From the NCBI GenBank assembly GCA_001600095.1, contig BCIX01000001.1:2356001-2420000 (forward strand): a DNA stretch of 64,000 nt. The letters are read 5' to 3'. A model generated the notes under the pieces. It worked only from the letters and a program-made list of their open reading frames with translations, had not been told where the DNA came from and made no database searches. A program made the position numbers and the translations under genes. This document shows, piece after piece, positions 48,156-59,566 of the stretch. Positions within the stretch are counted from its first letter, which is position 1, and each line of letters starts with the position of its first letter. The DNA is from Bullera alba (lineage: Eukaryota > Basidiomycota > Tremellomycetes > Tremellales > Bulleraceae).

Positions 48156-48725
48156 TTTAACTCTTGAGGGATCGGCGATGTGTCTGTTACTTCTTAGATC
48201 TTACGGAGCGACCCGGTGTATGTGGCCAATCTATCCGCCCTTGTGATTGTCGATCATATTTATCCTAGACCAACATTGCTGCAGCAGTGAATGCTCGCCA
48301 AACTGTTTACCCAGGGTTACCTTTGATCTCGCTCCTGGTCGAGGAGCGTGCCCCCAGGAGCGTGCCCCCCATTGTTGACCGGTGCGTCAGACACGATGGC
48401 AATTGTATGCATCCTTTCTGTCTACCCAGCCTGGAACACTGAAATCTAGCTTAGGCATACGATACAAGGTATGGGACCTTGGCTCAATGGACGGCGGCGG
48501 GACAGTAGTGACGTGCGTGCAAGTCCAGCTGTGAGCAGTCCAGGCCAGGCCAGCCGCAAGGCCAGTGGGTGGCGGGAGATAAGATAAGGAAATCGCGAGC
48601 CTAATAAATTCCTGGCGGCGAATCCGGCCGCACGGCTAAAAACGCTTCGTCACACATTCATGTCGACGACTCCCCCATGTCTTCCGATCGGGTTTTACTG
48701 TTCCGCATAGCTCGACACGACCAAG
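48156..48725. other. Divergent promoter region, MARVEL-like / ERV1
   Basis: These 570 bp lie between two opposite start codons. They include the tandem and inverted repeat listed separately and a GGCCAGGCCAGCCGCAAGGCC stretch near 48543-48563. No ORF is supported. Confidence 0.5.
48331..48369. repeat. 14-bp tandem repeat with flanking inverted repeat
   Basis: AGGAGCGTGCCCCC occurs twice head to tail, at 48342-48355 and 48356-48369. In addition GCTCCTGG (48331-48338) is the reverse complement of CCAGGAGC (48354-48361), so the segment can form a hairpin. Seen directly. It sits in the MARVEL-like/ERV1 divergent promoter and could be a duplicated factor-binding site. Confidence 0.7.
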
Positions 48726-49445
48726 ATGAGCGAGCGGATGGCCGCTGGGCCCTCCAGTAAAGTGCTCCGAACGACAAAAGAGACGCATCCAAATTTGCCT
48801 CCCGGACTGGTGATCAATCCCGATGGATCGATCTGCAAAGTGTGCAACACCTGGCGAGACTTTGCGAAGACCAAGGTGAAGAAAGTCAGTGGCATCGGCA
48901 GCGGAAGCAGTAGTGGGGGAAGTGATGGATCTGAGAAAAAGAAGACTGGGGCAATGGGAGGGATGGGTGGTTTCGCTGCTATGATGTCTGGTGCAGGAGC
49001 AGCAACGTCTACAACGTCTTCCAAAACGACCACGAATCAATCGACTGAACCGGAATCAACGGATTACTCAACATCATCACCCCAAACTCTAGACAGAAAG
49101 GACTGCCCGGCAGACACCACCTTACTAGGAAGGTCAACTTGGACATTCCTACATACAACAGCGGCATACTACCCCCTACGAGCCCCGGAGCACACGCAGA
49201 GGAACATGATCAACCTCCTTTCGTCGCTATCGTTCCTGTACCCATGTATCCCCTGCGCCGAGGATTTCCAGGAGAAAGTCAAGGAGAGCCCGCCAGACGT
49301 CACGGGAAGGGAAGCATTGAGTCGGTGGTTGTGCGAGAGACACAATGAAGTCAATGAGAAGCTGGGCAAGGAGCGCTTCAGTTGCGATTGGAGCAGTTTG
49401 AACACTCGCTGGAAGGACGGTCCAAGCGATGGCAGCTGTGATTGA
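48726..49445 (+). CDS. ERV1: FAD-linked sulfhydryl oxidase Erv1/ALR
   Basis: Erv1 sits in the mitochondrial intermembrane space and reoxidises Mia40 in the disulfide relay that imports small cysteine proteins. The gene has a single exon of 239 codons. The N-terminal shuttle cysteines are CKVCNTW (about 48835-48855). A Ser/Gly/Thr-rich linker follows. The FAD domain reads LGRSTWTFLHTTAAYYP, then the active-site YPCIPCAEDF (about 49239-49268), then SRWLCERHNEVNEKLGK with the flavin-binding HNxxN pattern, and C-D-W near the end. It ends DGPSDGSCD. The motif order matches the family closely. Upstream in-frame extension is not needed. Confidence 0.94.
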   Translation: MSERMAAGPSSKVLRTTKETHPNLPPGLVINPDGSICKVCNTWRDFAKTKVKKVSGIGSGSSSGGSDGSEKKKTGAMGGMGGFAAMMSGAGAATSTTSSKTTTNQSTEPESTDYSTSSPQTLDRKDCPADTTLLGRSTWTFLHTTAAYYPLRAPEHTQRNMINLLSSLSFLYPCIPCAEDFQEKVKESPPDVTGREALSRWLCERHNEVNEKLGKERFSCDWSSLNTRWKDGPSDGSCD

Positions 49446-49525
49446 TGCGACGAACGGTCTCCAATGGATTCTGTTCGCAAGTCGAGCAACTATCGGCACT
49501 CTGTAATATATGCATACAACACATC

Positions 49526-50644
49526 TCATCTAGATCGGCTCATCCCACTCAACCACTGCTTCTGCTGCCAGCCAAGCAGGATCGGCAGCATGTCCGTCAG
49601 GCCGAATTCCGGCCAGTACGTCTTGACAAAGTGCAATTGGGTGTCCTCGCTCGCCTGCGTGAGCGGAGTGAGCCTCATCACTGACCCTGCCGATATCGAA
49701 CTCACCTGCCACATCATGAAGTCGCTAAGACGCTTGACGTTCGAGGTGCGGACAAGAATGTCGAGTTTACCGAGAGCAGGGTCGACCGAGCCCCTTGTTC
49801 TGGCTACACTCTGACATGTCTCTAGCTTGGAGAAGATAGTGCTGGGTGTAATATCGCTATGACCTCTTGCCTCAGCGCAACTCGCAATCGCGTATCGAGG
49901 CTCATCGACCTACCTAGCGTCAAGGGCGCCGTCTGCGACATCCTGTACTGTCGCTTTGACAGCATGCGTGATTTCATCCCGACTTGCATACGGCGAGCAG
50001 ACGTTGAGCACACCCCTATGATGGGATCGTAAGTACTCGCTGGATCTTTCCGAGTTGGAGTCCAGACCCACCTAGTATGCTTCGCTGTCATCTCCTCCAT
50101 CTCCTCCACTGCCGCTCGGACATCCTCCGGGAACATCTCCCTTCGACCGATGAACCGGATCCTCACTCCGTATTCCTGTAGCAACGCTCTACAGATATGG
50201 AACTGCATGAGCTTTGACCACATGGTACAGACCATCGAACTCACCCGTACTGGCATAGTTCCATCAACCTCGTTTTGGCCAGATCCATCAACGCATCAAC
50301 CTCTTTTTGATCCCTGTTGAAGTTGTCTATGGCAAAAGCGTAGATCGACACCGCTGGGATGTTGAGCTTAAGGCATACTTCCAGTACCTATCATACATGT
50401 CAGGTTCATTAGTGCTCTTCATCACTTCTTCGTAGTCCGGTTGGCTCACCCGTTTGAGCGATTGGAATCCGTCAGTGTGCCCATCGGTGACTTGCATCCC
50501 TCGGCCTTTGGCGTATCTCCTATTCCCGTCCATGACAAAGCCGACATGTTGGGGGATCGGTCCCAGCGAGAGGATGTAGATAAGAACGGCGGACAGAATC
50601 GCATGTATGCGATGCAACCCCGCGCTGAAGAGACCGCTGCCCAT
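49526..50644 (-). CDS. RER2: cis-Prenyltransferase, dehydrodolichyl diphosphate synthase
   Basis: This enzyme adds isopentenyl units in cis to farnesyl diphosphate to build dolichol for protein glycosylation at the ER. Motifs: [15 protein letters not shown] (the catalytic DGNRR loop, about 50520-50555), [10 protein letters not shown], then [71 protein letters not shown], and [20 protein letters not shown] (the RxSGxxRxS and W-P-F region). Here the family Gly of RTSG is Asn. The N-terminus is hydrophobic ([13 protein letters not shown]), fitting ER membrane contact. Introns include 49655-49705 (51 nt, open in frame). RER2 and SRT1 cannot be told apart from this sequence alone; RER2 is the conserved ER form. 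Confidence 0.9.
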
Positions 50645-51235
50645 GGTGATCCAACCACAAGGGGTAAGTTATGCAATGAAAGTCGGCGAGCTCAATCCTC
50701 AGTCTGTTCTAGGACTTGACAGCTGACAGCACTGAGAAGCTGAGCTGAGCTAGCCTCTTCGAGGTTGCTGTTGCCTGATTGACGTTGACAAAGGTGTACG
50801 AAGACGAAAAGTGCGGTGCGCTCTATTGCCGATTACGATCTCTGTCGTCCTCGAGTCGAGTTAGCCGGAACAGATTGAATCGCCTTATCGCTCGTCATTG
50901 TGCCATTCTATCTATCCCACAGACTACTCTAAGCTTAGCATTGGCGCGAAGCGTGCACACTCTCAGCATAGACAACAGATCGTGGACTCGCATCAAGACC
51001 GCTGCAAGGCTAAGCTGTGAGAGGACTAGACGGTCGGCCGAGCGAGTCGATCACCATTCGGAAGAGGAATAACGCAACCGACAAATCGAGTCGTCATAGC
51101 GGGCAACTAGGGGCAACTCTGCCTGTAGCGAGTCACATTCACACAACACAGACCTACAACCAACTGAAGAGGATCTACCATGGTCACGACAACCAGTGAA
51201 CACTCACAAACACACCAACGAGCGCTGCATCGATA
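50645..51235. other. Divergent promoter region, RER2 / Atos-family gene
   Basis: These 591 bp separate opposite start codons. I see no supported gene, RNA or repeat; a CA-rich leader precedes the plus-strand ATG (51190-51225). Confidence 0.5.
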
Positions 51236-53223
51236 ATGACTAGCTCGGACGGCGTGGTCGGCTTGATGGGCGTCGGCGGCGGCGGGAGTAGCAATAGTGC
51301 CGGCGTGAGCAGCTTTGGGCAGTCGTACCAAAGAGGTGAGTAGCCTCCGCGCCAGTCTCATCGTGTCCGAAAGCTAAGTTCTTCTTTCGTCTGCTCATAG
51401 CCTCGCCTGTACGCTCATCGCCATTGTCCAATCCGCCAATGTACTCCCCCTATCGGGTGCCATCACCTTCGACCACCCACAGAGCGAAACCACTAGCTAT
51501 CCCCTCGACTCAGCTGGACCAGTCTTCCGGCCCTATCAACACCGCTGGACGCTCTAGTGGTGGAAGCCCCTCCTCGCCTATTCCTACGGATACGGAACAA
51601 TGGGGAACGAGTCCCTCGCCGCCTTTGTCCCGCTCTCACCCACTTCTAGGCTCTTATCCCCTCTCACTCCTTCACTCACGGATGTCACACGCGCATAGAC
51701 CGCATTGTGTCCCTTCATCCTCAAGCAATGGCTTCTCGCTACATATCTCCGCCGAGGGAAAAGGCAGGACGTGCCCCTCAGAGCTCAGGTACCCACCCAA
51801 GGCTGTTGTCCCTTTCGAAGCTACCTACTACGATCTCGAGGATGAAGGTCGGACAACCCAAACGCCCTGGGTTGGGAACGTCGACCTGGAAAAGCACTAC
51901 TTTGACACATACACCAACTCAAGCTCGCAGACTTGTGGGTCCGGACCAGTGCCTTGCCCTCCTCTCGTGAGCTGCGATGACCTGAGCCCACCGCCTTCGT
52001 ACCCCGGATATCGGGTGGCACCAGTTGGACACCTCCGTATCATCATCCAAAACCCCAAAGCGCCCATCAAGGCGTTTCTAGTGCCGTACAACTTGACCAA
52101 CGTGCCCGTGGGCGGCAAATTGCTCGCCAGGGAGAGGACATACGTCCAACTGGATTCTTCGACCTCCCCTTCGCCATCGTCGTCGTCCAAGGGTGGAGCA
52201 AGGGAGAAACTGCGGTATAGCTTTCAAGTCCAATTCGCTTGTATCGCAAGTTCAACACAATCCACACGACCTCGCAGGCGGGATTCCTCTACGACGCGAC
52301 GCACAGGCCGACCACAGGTGCTAGAGGACGATGCCGAGAAGGAATATTACCTGTCGAGGTGTATCAAAGTCATATTCACCGCCTATCCCGGCGAGAAAGG
52401 CGAAGTTAGTAGGACGGAACGGACAGACGAGGTAGTGGTCCCGACGGAGGAGCATCTGCCAAAGAAGAGACGATCTAGCTTCACGCCAATCACCATCTCA
52501 TCGTCATCCTCGTCCAATCAATATCACGGGGCGAGGCGCCTGAGTGGGGGTATGTCGTCCCCTCGATCGACAGAGGAGTGGGAGGTGGTCAGGATGAAAT
52601 GGCTAGCGAGGCGGGATATGCAATCGGCGCAATCTCTCGAGCAGCAAGGCCCATTTCCCACATCTGGCCAGCCGGTATCGACAGGCGGGGACACACCTCA
52701 GACACCTGCTGCCCTGTCTACCACCGCTCAGTCTGTCATTTTCGATATCAGTCCTGGTTCTCGGATCGATCCAGCTCCTGTGTCCTTGTTGACATCCAGG
52801 GTCAAGTCGGCATTATCGCCCGAACCACCTCGACCTACATCACTGCCCACCGAGCAGGGCAACCATGACCCGCGGTCACTGTCGCCCCCGCCAAGGCTAC
52901 CTTTCGCTTCTGCACAACTCGGTGTGATGCCCAATGACGATCGCGGCCCAGCAACTTGGGTCTTGAAACCCAAAACGGCAAACACGCCATCCAGATCGAA
53001 CTCGCCACAACCGCCTTCAGTCAAGATCCCCCCGAAGAATCGATATCAGCGGGACGCATCAGTCTCCCGCCGTAGTGGCACGCCAGGCGAAGGTGACAAT
53101 GAGGCGAAGGGGGCGAATGACAGATATCACTTCCAAGAGTGGAGTGAAAGGCATGAGCGCGAGTTGAGCGAGACTCTCCGAAGGATGGGAGTGCAGGACA
53201 GGCAGGAACCAGAAGAAGGATAG
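51236..53223 (+). CDS. Atos-family protein (DUF4210 plus meiotic chromosome-segregation domain)
   Basis: Proteins of this family (animal Atossa/FAM214, fungal relatives) are nuclear regulators; fungal members are linked to chromosome segregation in meiosis. A first exon, 51236 to about 51334, joins in phase to the long second exon. The conserved N-terminal block reads YPLSLLHSRMSHAHRP, then FSLHISAEGKGRTCPSELRY and FEATYYDLEDEGRTTQTPWV, then GNVDLEKHYFDTYTNS. The second block reads YPGYRVAPVGHLRIIIQNPK, APIKAFLVPYNLTNVPVGGK, RERTYVQLDSS, LRYSFQVQFACI and YLSRCIKVIFTAYPGEKGE, matching the family C-terminal domain. The remaining about 250 residues are Ser/Pro-rich and end with a charged helix (FQEWSERHERELSETLRRMG). 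The family call is firm, the role inferred. Confidence 0.88.
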
Positions 53224-53569
53224 ACGGCGATTTCAGTTCCATCACCGTGTCATACCATCAAATTGTAAATACCAATACTCACATCTGCTTCAACACTCTA
53301 GATATTCACAGTCATACTTCAATCATTACACCTTGTTGTTGCAATCAATGTAATCTTATTCGCTTTCGCGATCTTCACGGTCTCCACGATCTGCACGCCC
53401 GTGTACCAAGCACTAGTGCATCGTGTCGTCAAAGTCATGAGCGTAATGCCTGTCGTATATAGTATCTAGTCGCCCCGTTCTTGCCCGAGATTCAACAACA
53501 AAACACTCGTCATCTTGTACAAGTCCCATCCTCGCTCCATCCACTGAGTCGTATAACCTCCTCCAAGGC
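53224..53569. other. Convergent 3' region, Atos-family gene / kelch gene
   Basis: These 346 bp contain AT-rich 3' UTR-like sequence of both genes. I see nothing else in it. Confidence 0.5.
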
Positions 53570-56500
53570 CTAATCGCTACTCTTGCGACTGAGGCCCAAC
53601 CTCCCTGCGTCCGGATTGGCGACTAGCAGTCTTTCCCGTTTGACCGCCTCGTACATCGTGCTCGGCCTGCCTCCGCTCCTGTTTGACGAGGACGAATCAC
53701 GCTTGTCGAGCTTCTCGAAACGCTCAAACCCTCTCAGTCGCCCTGGAAGCGGGGTCGTGGACGACTTTGTCGACGCTGGCGAGGGTGGGAGTGGGCTATT
53801 GGTCGAATAGGTCGATGCGGGGGAACTCGTGAATGCAAGTGGAATACCTCCTCCACGCTTGTTGATCGATTCTACGACTTCCCTCACCGGTCGGCGATGC
53901 TGCACCAGAGGTGAGGGGACTGGCGAGCCAGACGGCGGTTCTGGCCTGCGAGTCGGCGTACCCAGGGAGGTGACGGGTGCGATTATCGCCTCGGTGCCTC
54001 CACGCGATGTGGCCTTCTTCGGAGTAGGCTCATCCTCCTCGACGGGAGATAGTGGTGTGGGTATAGCTGAGGATAGGGGTAACACAGGATTAGGCCCAAA
54101 GTCCAGCTCGAGAGAGGGCGAGTCCGCAAATGCCCCTCCGTCAAACACGATCGAACCTGGTGTTTCGCCCCCGAGATGATTTGGGGCTATCGAAGACGAA
54201 GACTCGCTCAGGGCTGTGAGACCGTGTCTGTGGTGACCACCGTTCTGACCATCGGTGAATGGATTGTCGTCAACTAATCCGATCTCCTCGGTCGACGAGG
54301 ACGATGGCTCCCGTTGGACAATCACCATATCCCGCATCGATCGTGCAGACTGTAGGCTCGAGACACTTGGCCCTCGATCATGAGCACCATTCAGTCCGGC
54401 TGACAGGTCCCCGGTGCCTTTGTACGCTGAGGGAGGGTGTCTTGGCTCCACGATGGGTGACGAAAGCTCGTCTCTGGACTCGATGGGCCAAAGCCCTGGC
54501 GCGGGGTTGGGATCTCTAACGTCGAGTACTGCAACTTGAGATTTGATCGATTGTCGAGACAACAACGATGTGATGCCACCGGCGGCCATCCTCTTGAAGA
54601 AGGATTCACTCCTTTTGATGGGAACATAGGCCGATTCGACCGGTGAGACTATAGACGCAGAGTGCGACGTGACGATTTGAGCGTATTGCACAGTCGCCTC
54701 TTCGTGCTCTACCGATGAACCCGTGTATCCAGATGCTCCTGATCGAGCAGAGCGGGGGATCGATGTGTCGGAGTACCGCTTCGAGGGTCCAGGTGGCATC
54801 AGGCCCGAAACGTCACTTTGGTCAAACGGCGAGTGATACTCGGAATACCGCCTAGTGTCCCCTTTGGCGACCACGCTGGGATCGCTGAACGGGTCGAGAT
54901 CGGAGCGTGATAGACGGGGAGTAGGTACAGGTCCACCCCTGAGAGGAGAATACGACATCATCACACCACCTTGTCCGTCGTCATCGTCTTCGGACTCGGT
55001 GTCGGATTCCGCATCGAACGGACCTCTTGCCCGAGACCGCTTTTCGCGGTGTAATATGGTGTTTGCTGACCTCCAATTGTCGGGATCGTCCTCGTCGTGT
55101 GATATCGCCCAGTCCTCCTCGTGGATCGTATTGAAGTCACGAGAATCCTCATCGTGGAGGATGTTGATACGGGGGTCGGGGGATGTCTCTATGGGGGCGT
55201 GACGGCCCGTGCTCCCTCTCACAGGAGCATACTTGCTTCTGAGCGTGCTCGCCTTTGGGGATCGAGGGCCGACGAGTCGAATACCGCTGCCGACTTTACG
55301 TGTCGATCTTCTCATAGGACCACCAACTCGATCATTGTACGCTTCCGCATCGTCAAGCCTGGCGTATGGGTCTTGTTGACCAGACACCCTCCTCGCTTTG
55401 AATTTGCTGGATATACTGGCCAGACTGGCGCCGATGGCACCCATTCCCAATCCAAGTATGGGCGATTCCACGCTCATCTCCTTCTCTGGCAAGTCAGGTG
55501 TCGTTTCGGACGATCCCACATCCTTGCCCTGCTCCATAAGACCCTCTCCGCCCTTCTCCCGTGAGCCATAAGGTCGAGGTCCGCCATTGCCTCCAGGACC
55601 ATTCCATGCAGCTGCACCGAGCAGAGCCTGTCTCCTCTTCTTCCTTCGATATCTGTAGATCAGGGCGCCCACGATCATCCCAGCAAGAGCCGCTGCTCCG
55701 ATTCCAATTCCGATCCGAGCAGGAGTGGAGAGTAACTCGTTTGAGCCTGATGCGCTGGCATCGCTGGCTTCTGAGCTGGAAGATGCTGCGGAGGAGGCGG
55801 TATCTAAGACTGTTAGTTGTGGAGTTGTAGGCTTGTAGGCTTGTACTCACCAATCGAGCTTGACAGCTGTATCGCAGAGGACGGTGAAAAGCCTGATGCA
55901 ATCGTTTCCAGACCATTCGTGGCGCTGACGACGACGGCGCCATCACTCAGCGTTTGGACGATAGATCCGGTCGGCACCGGCGACGATGCAGCTGCAGACT
56001 GCGTAACGGATGCAGGGACCACTGGTAGGGTAAATGATGTCGCCCAGGAGTTTGTGGCCTGATTCCATACGTATAGCTCATTGCTAGCCGGTCTGCCAGC
56101 GGAGTAGCCTACGATGACCGTCAGCTCTGCATTCACTGAGAAGCTCTGGCCAGCTCACCTCCAAAGATGAGCACTTGATCTCCTCCAACCGCTATCGCTG
56201 AATGATCGAATCTAGGACCTGGACCTGCAGGTATATCAGCAATGTCATAGTCAAAATCCGGAATCGACCCACCTTGAGTGTCTTCGGCGACTTGGGTCCA
56301 AGTACAAGACTGAAGATCCAGTTCCCATCCATCTCCATAGGCCTGATCTGCAGCCGAAGATGCACCGCCGAAGACGAACGCCTTGTCGCCTTTCTGATCC
56401 AGAACTAGGGAAGCCCCTCTCCTTCCAGATGGAGGTTGTCCGCCCAGTGCACGTTCGTCCCATCCCGGCGAGGTTGAAGTGGTGTCGAACACAAGTATAC

Positions 56501-57274
56501 TGCTCAACGGATCCACCGCCGCGTTCCCCGTTTGTTCCGACCTGGAGGCACCTCCGACCACAATGAGCGTGCCATTCGGTAACAGAGCGGAGGCATGGTG
56601 AAAGATACCCCGCGGTAGTGTTGGTAAAGAGGTGAAGGTGGATGAGAGGTGATCGAAAGCGAAGAAGTCGTTGAATATAGCGCCGGAGCCATCGCCTTTC
56701 AGGCCGCCGGTAAAGTAGACCAAATCTGAACCGGGCGAAGCCGCTGTCGAGTGATAGAGCCTTCTCATCGGTTGATCACCCCATTCACTGGCTTGATGTT
56801 CATAGTCCACCTTTCCATCTGTCATGCTACCCACCCATGCGGAGTTGGCTTGCGTTTGCGTGGCTTCCGCTGATCCAGCATCTCCTCCAAAGGACAGAAC
56901 GTTGAACGCATCCCCGTTGATAGGTAGAAGTGATAGGGAGTGGAATGCATATGGTGGTCCGGGAGTGCTGAGCTTTGACCAAGGCGGTGACTGGGCGTCG
57001 AAGGAAGAGTCGAGGGGGAGTAGCAAGGTATCGGGGCTATTGGGTGCATTACTGTAGGTGTATGAGGAGGAGGGGTCGGTCTTGCCTCCTTGGACGATCA
57101 GCGTTGGTGGAGATGGCACATATACTGCTGCCTGACCCCATCTTTAGGTGTACTCATACATCAGTGATCCGGTCGAGCGATCAGACCTGTGCAAGCTCTC
57201 ACTCACCTTGCATCCATTCTGCCGGGAGCCCAGTATTGCCCAACGTAGTGATCGATCCAACTGCCGATATGCTG
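53570..57274 (-). CDS. Membrane-anchored kelch-repeat protein, 5' exon not resolved
   Basis: The ectodomain is a kelch/galactose-oxidase-like propeller: RWGQAAVYVPSPPTLIVQGG, then LYHSTAASPGSDLVYFTGGL, HHASALLPNGTLIVVGGASR, GRRGASLVLDQKGDKAFVFG and RFDHSAIAVGGDQVLIFGGY. One membrane helix follows (ARIGIGIGAAALAGMIVGAL, near 55680-55740) with the basic stop YRYRRKKRRQ. The cytosolic tail of about 680 residues is Ser/Pro/Asp-rich and probably disordered. Introns lie at about 56109-56155 and 55801-55850. The most upstream exon I can place is 57207-57274 (QHIGSWIDHYVGQYWAPGRM), which begins after a TAG acceptor, so a signal-peptide exon must lie further upstream; a hydrophobic candidate starts at 57433 but lacks a good donor. 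Function unknown, perhaps cell surface or polarity. Confidence 0.8.
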
Positions 57275-58437
57275 CTATGAGGAAGGACGAGTGATCACTT
57301 CTGATGTTGGGTTGAACGGCTTTCGAGTTGCAAGTCAGACAATCCAGCCTTTCGATATGACCTCAGAGCGGGTATGACGGAGGACGTCCAATTTTAGGAT
57401 GAGTGGTGCGGCGTATAGGAGTGTCGAGGCCATGCACGAAGACGACTTCAACGGGATGACAGTACTTGTACATGCATGACTGGAGATGATCGATTCTGAA
57501 CTTATGATGTCGTCTTGAGTGTAGATGGTTCGTTCAACATGCAGCTGAGTGGCGATGATGCTCTCAACGGGGGCTGGAACTGGACTCGGTCAACGGTGTA
57601 AAGGGGTATCCCTTGGCATCCTTCGGGATTGCATACTAGGTCAGAGTCATCGATACAAGGTCCCATACATCCTGATAGAAGGGCCTCGGGAAGCTAATGA
57701 AACGCTGACATGACCTCTTCTCACCTCTTCTCCCAGGTGTTACTCACCACCTCGACACTTCATCGTCCACTCGGCCTGATTTATTGCATCAACAACACCC
57801 CTGTTGCCACCCGTTCCTGGCGTTACAGCAAGATCAGTCGCGGCCCGCGTTTCAGGTTGGATCGCTTACATCGGTGTTAAGAACGTGTGGGTGGCAAATC
57901 CCATAATCCCGCTCCGCCATCACCCTCGCCACACAATCTTAACCCCGATGACAGTCACAGCACCGAAGCGGGATTATCTCGTTGGCTAAAATTTGATTCC
58001 GTCCTTCAGCGAATCCGAGACTGCATGCGAGCTGGCGGCAGGAGCAACGGGCTACTCAGTGCAAAACTTGTCGAAAGGCCTGTTCTTCATCCATCAAGGT
58101 AGTATCAGTCAATCAAGGTGAGCAACGGGGAGACATACATCACAAAGGGAGACAGGTAGCTTCGGACATGGAGTGTGCGAGAAAGATCAGGACACAGGGA
58201 GAAAGTGGACGATTTGCGACAACCTCAAGACTCGCATAGACCGGTGTACATAGGAGGACTGGACTGCTGGGACAGATAGAATGGCCCGGACAGTGTGGAG
58301 AGAGGAGGAGAAGCTACCTGGATCCTATCCCAGGAGTGAAGCCGTCAGGAAAGAGTCATGCTGACTGAATGATTCTCTCTTTCCCTCTTTCGTCGATAAT
58401 TCTGTTTCGACATCTCACTCTTCGCTCTCCACAATAG
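57275..58437. other. Upstream region of the kelch gene and RPL18 promoter
   Basis: These 1,163 bp contain the unplaced 5' exon(s) of the kelch gene on the minus strand and the promoter and leader of RPL18 on the plus strand. A strong GTGAGT donor lies on the minus strand near 57755. No other gene is supported. Confidence 0.45.
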
Positions 58438-59284
58438 ATGGGTATCGACATCAGACACCACCACGTCAAAAAGGGCAACAGGGCCGCCCCCAAGTCCGAG
58501 GACCCATACCTCCTCCTGCTTGTCAAGGTGGGTAATGATTTTGCTACGAGAGGAAGAGGAAGAAATGGAGGCATGGAGCATAGCTGGGAGCAACATTCAT
58601 AGGATACAGGACAGGCGTCAGGAGATCATGGATGGAGGAGACTGTCTTCGTGATCATCATACTGACCTTAGTCTAGCTCTACCGATTCTTGGCCAGGAGA
58701 ACCGATTCTCGATTCAACCGAGTCATCCTCCGACGACTCTTTATGAGCAAAGTGAGCGAGAATGATCAGGGAACGACAGCGGACGTTGCTAACCACCCTG
58801 CTGCAGATCAACCGACCCCCTGTCTCCCTCTCCCGAATTGTCAAAGAGACCAAGAACTCGAACCCAGACAACTCGAAGATCGTTGTCGTGGTCGGATCTA
58901 TCCTCGACGACGAGCGACTCCCAGAGTTCCCCAAAGTCTCCGTCGCCGCTCTGAAATTCTCCACCTCTGCCCGAGAGAGGATCGTCGCTGCAGGTGGTGA
59001 GGCCCTCACCCTCGACCAGCTCGCCCTCCGAGCGCCCACTGGATCCAACACCGTCCTCCTCCGAGGAAAGAGGAACAACCGAGAGGCCGTCAAGCACTTT
59101 GGTGGACCACTCAAGGGCGGAAAGCCATACGTCGAGAGCAAAGGAAGGAAGTTCGAGAAGGCCCGAGGACGAAGAAAGGTGAGTCGGCTCTGGCCTCTAT
59201 CTCTGTTATCGACCATCGGTGAACTTGCACTTACACGACGCTACACAGTCTCGAGGTTTCAAGATCAAGAGCACCCACAAGTAG
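58438..59284 (+). CDS. RPL18: 60S ribosomal protein L18 (eL18)
   Basis: Four exons join in phase. The protein begins [20 protein letters not shown], continues [80 protein letters not shown] and [20 protein letters not shown], and ends [16 protein letters not shown]. This is eL18 from end to end, near the usual length of about 187 residues. Introns lie at about 58530-58676, 58751-58806 and 59178-59249. I looked for C/D snoRNA boxes in the 147-bp first intron: TGAT- and CTGA-like pieces occur, but no convincing paired boxes. The last exon encodes only [11 protein letters not shown]. Confidence 0.96.
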
Positions 59285-59566
59285 AGAATCAAGCCATAGC
59301 AGAGAGCTGGAGCTGGGTTGTTATTTGGGAGGGGCGCTTGTCTACCGCAAGCGCATTTACGCATGCAACGTTTCGTCACAGCAGATCGCTATCTCTTTGT
59401 CGTGGTGCGCGCTGGCCGGCTAGCGTTGTGTCGCTCTCTTCAAAGTGTTTAACACCGCGATAGCACAGGTAAGGTGCTTCGACCGAGCTACTTTACAGCA
59501 GGCTGCAACAGTAAGCAGCTCCGCAGTTGAAACACGGAAACAAAGTTTCGAGGTTGCCGGTTAACC

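Noticed and set aside
58530..58676. Possible C/D-box snoRNA in the first intron of RPL18.
   Set aside because: TGAT- and CTGA-like pieces occur, but no properly spaced C and D boxes or terminal stem are visible.
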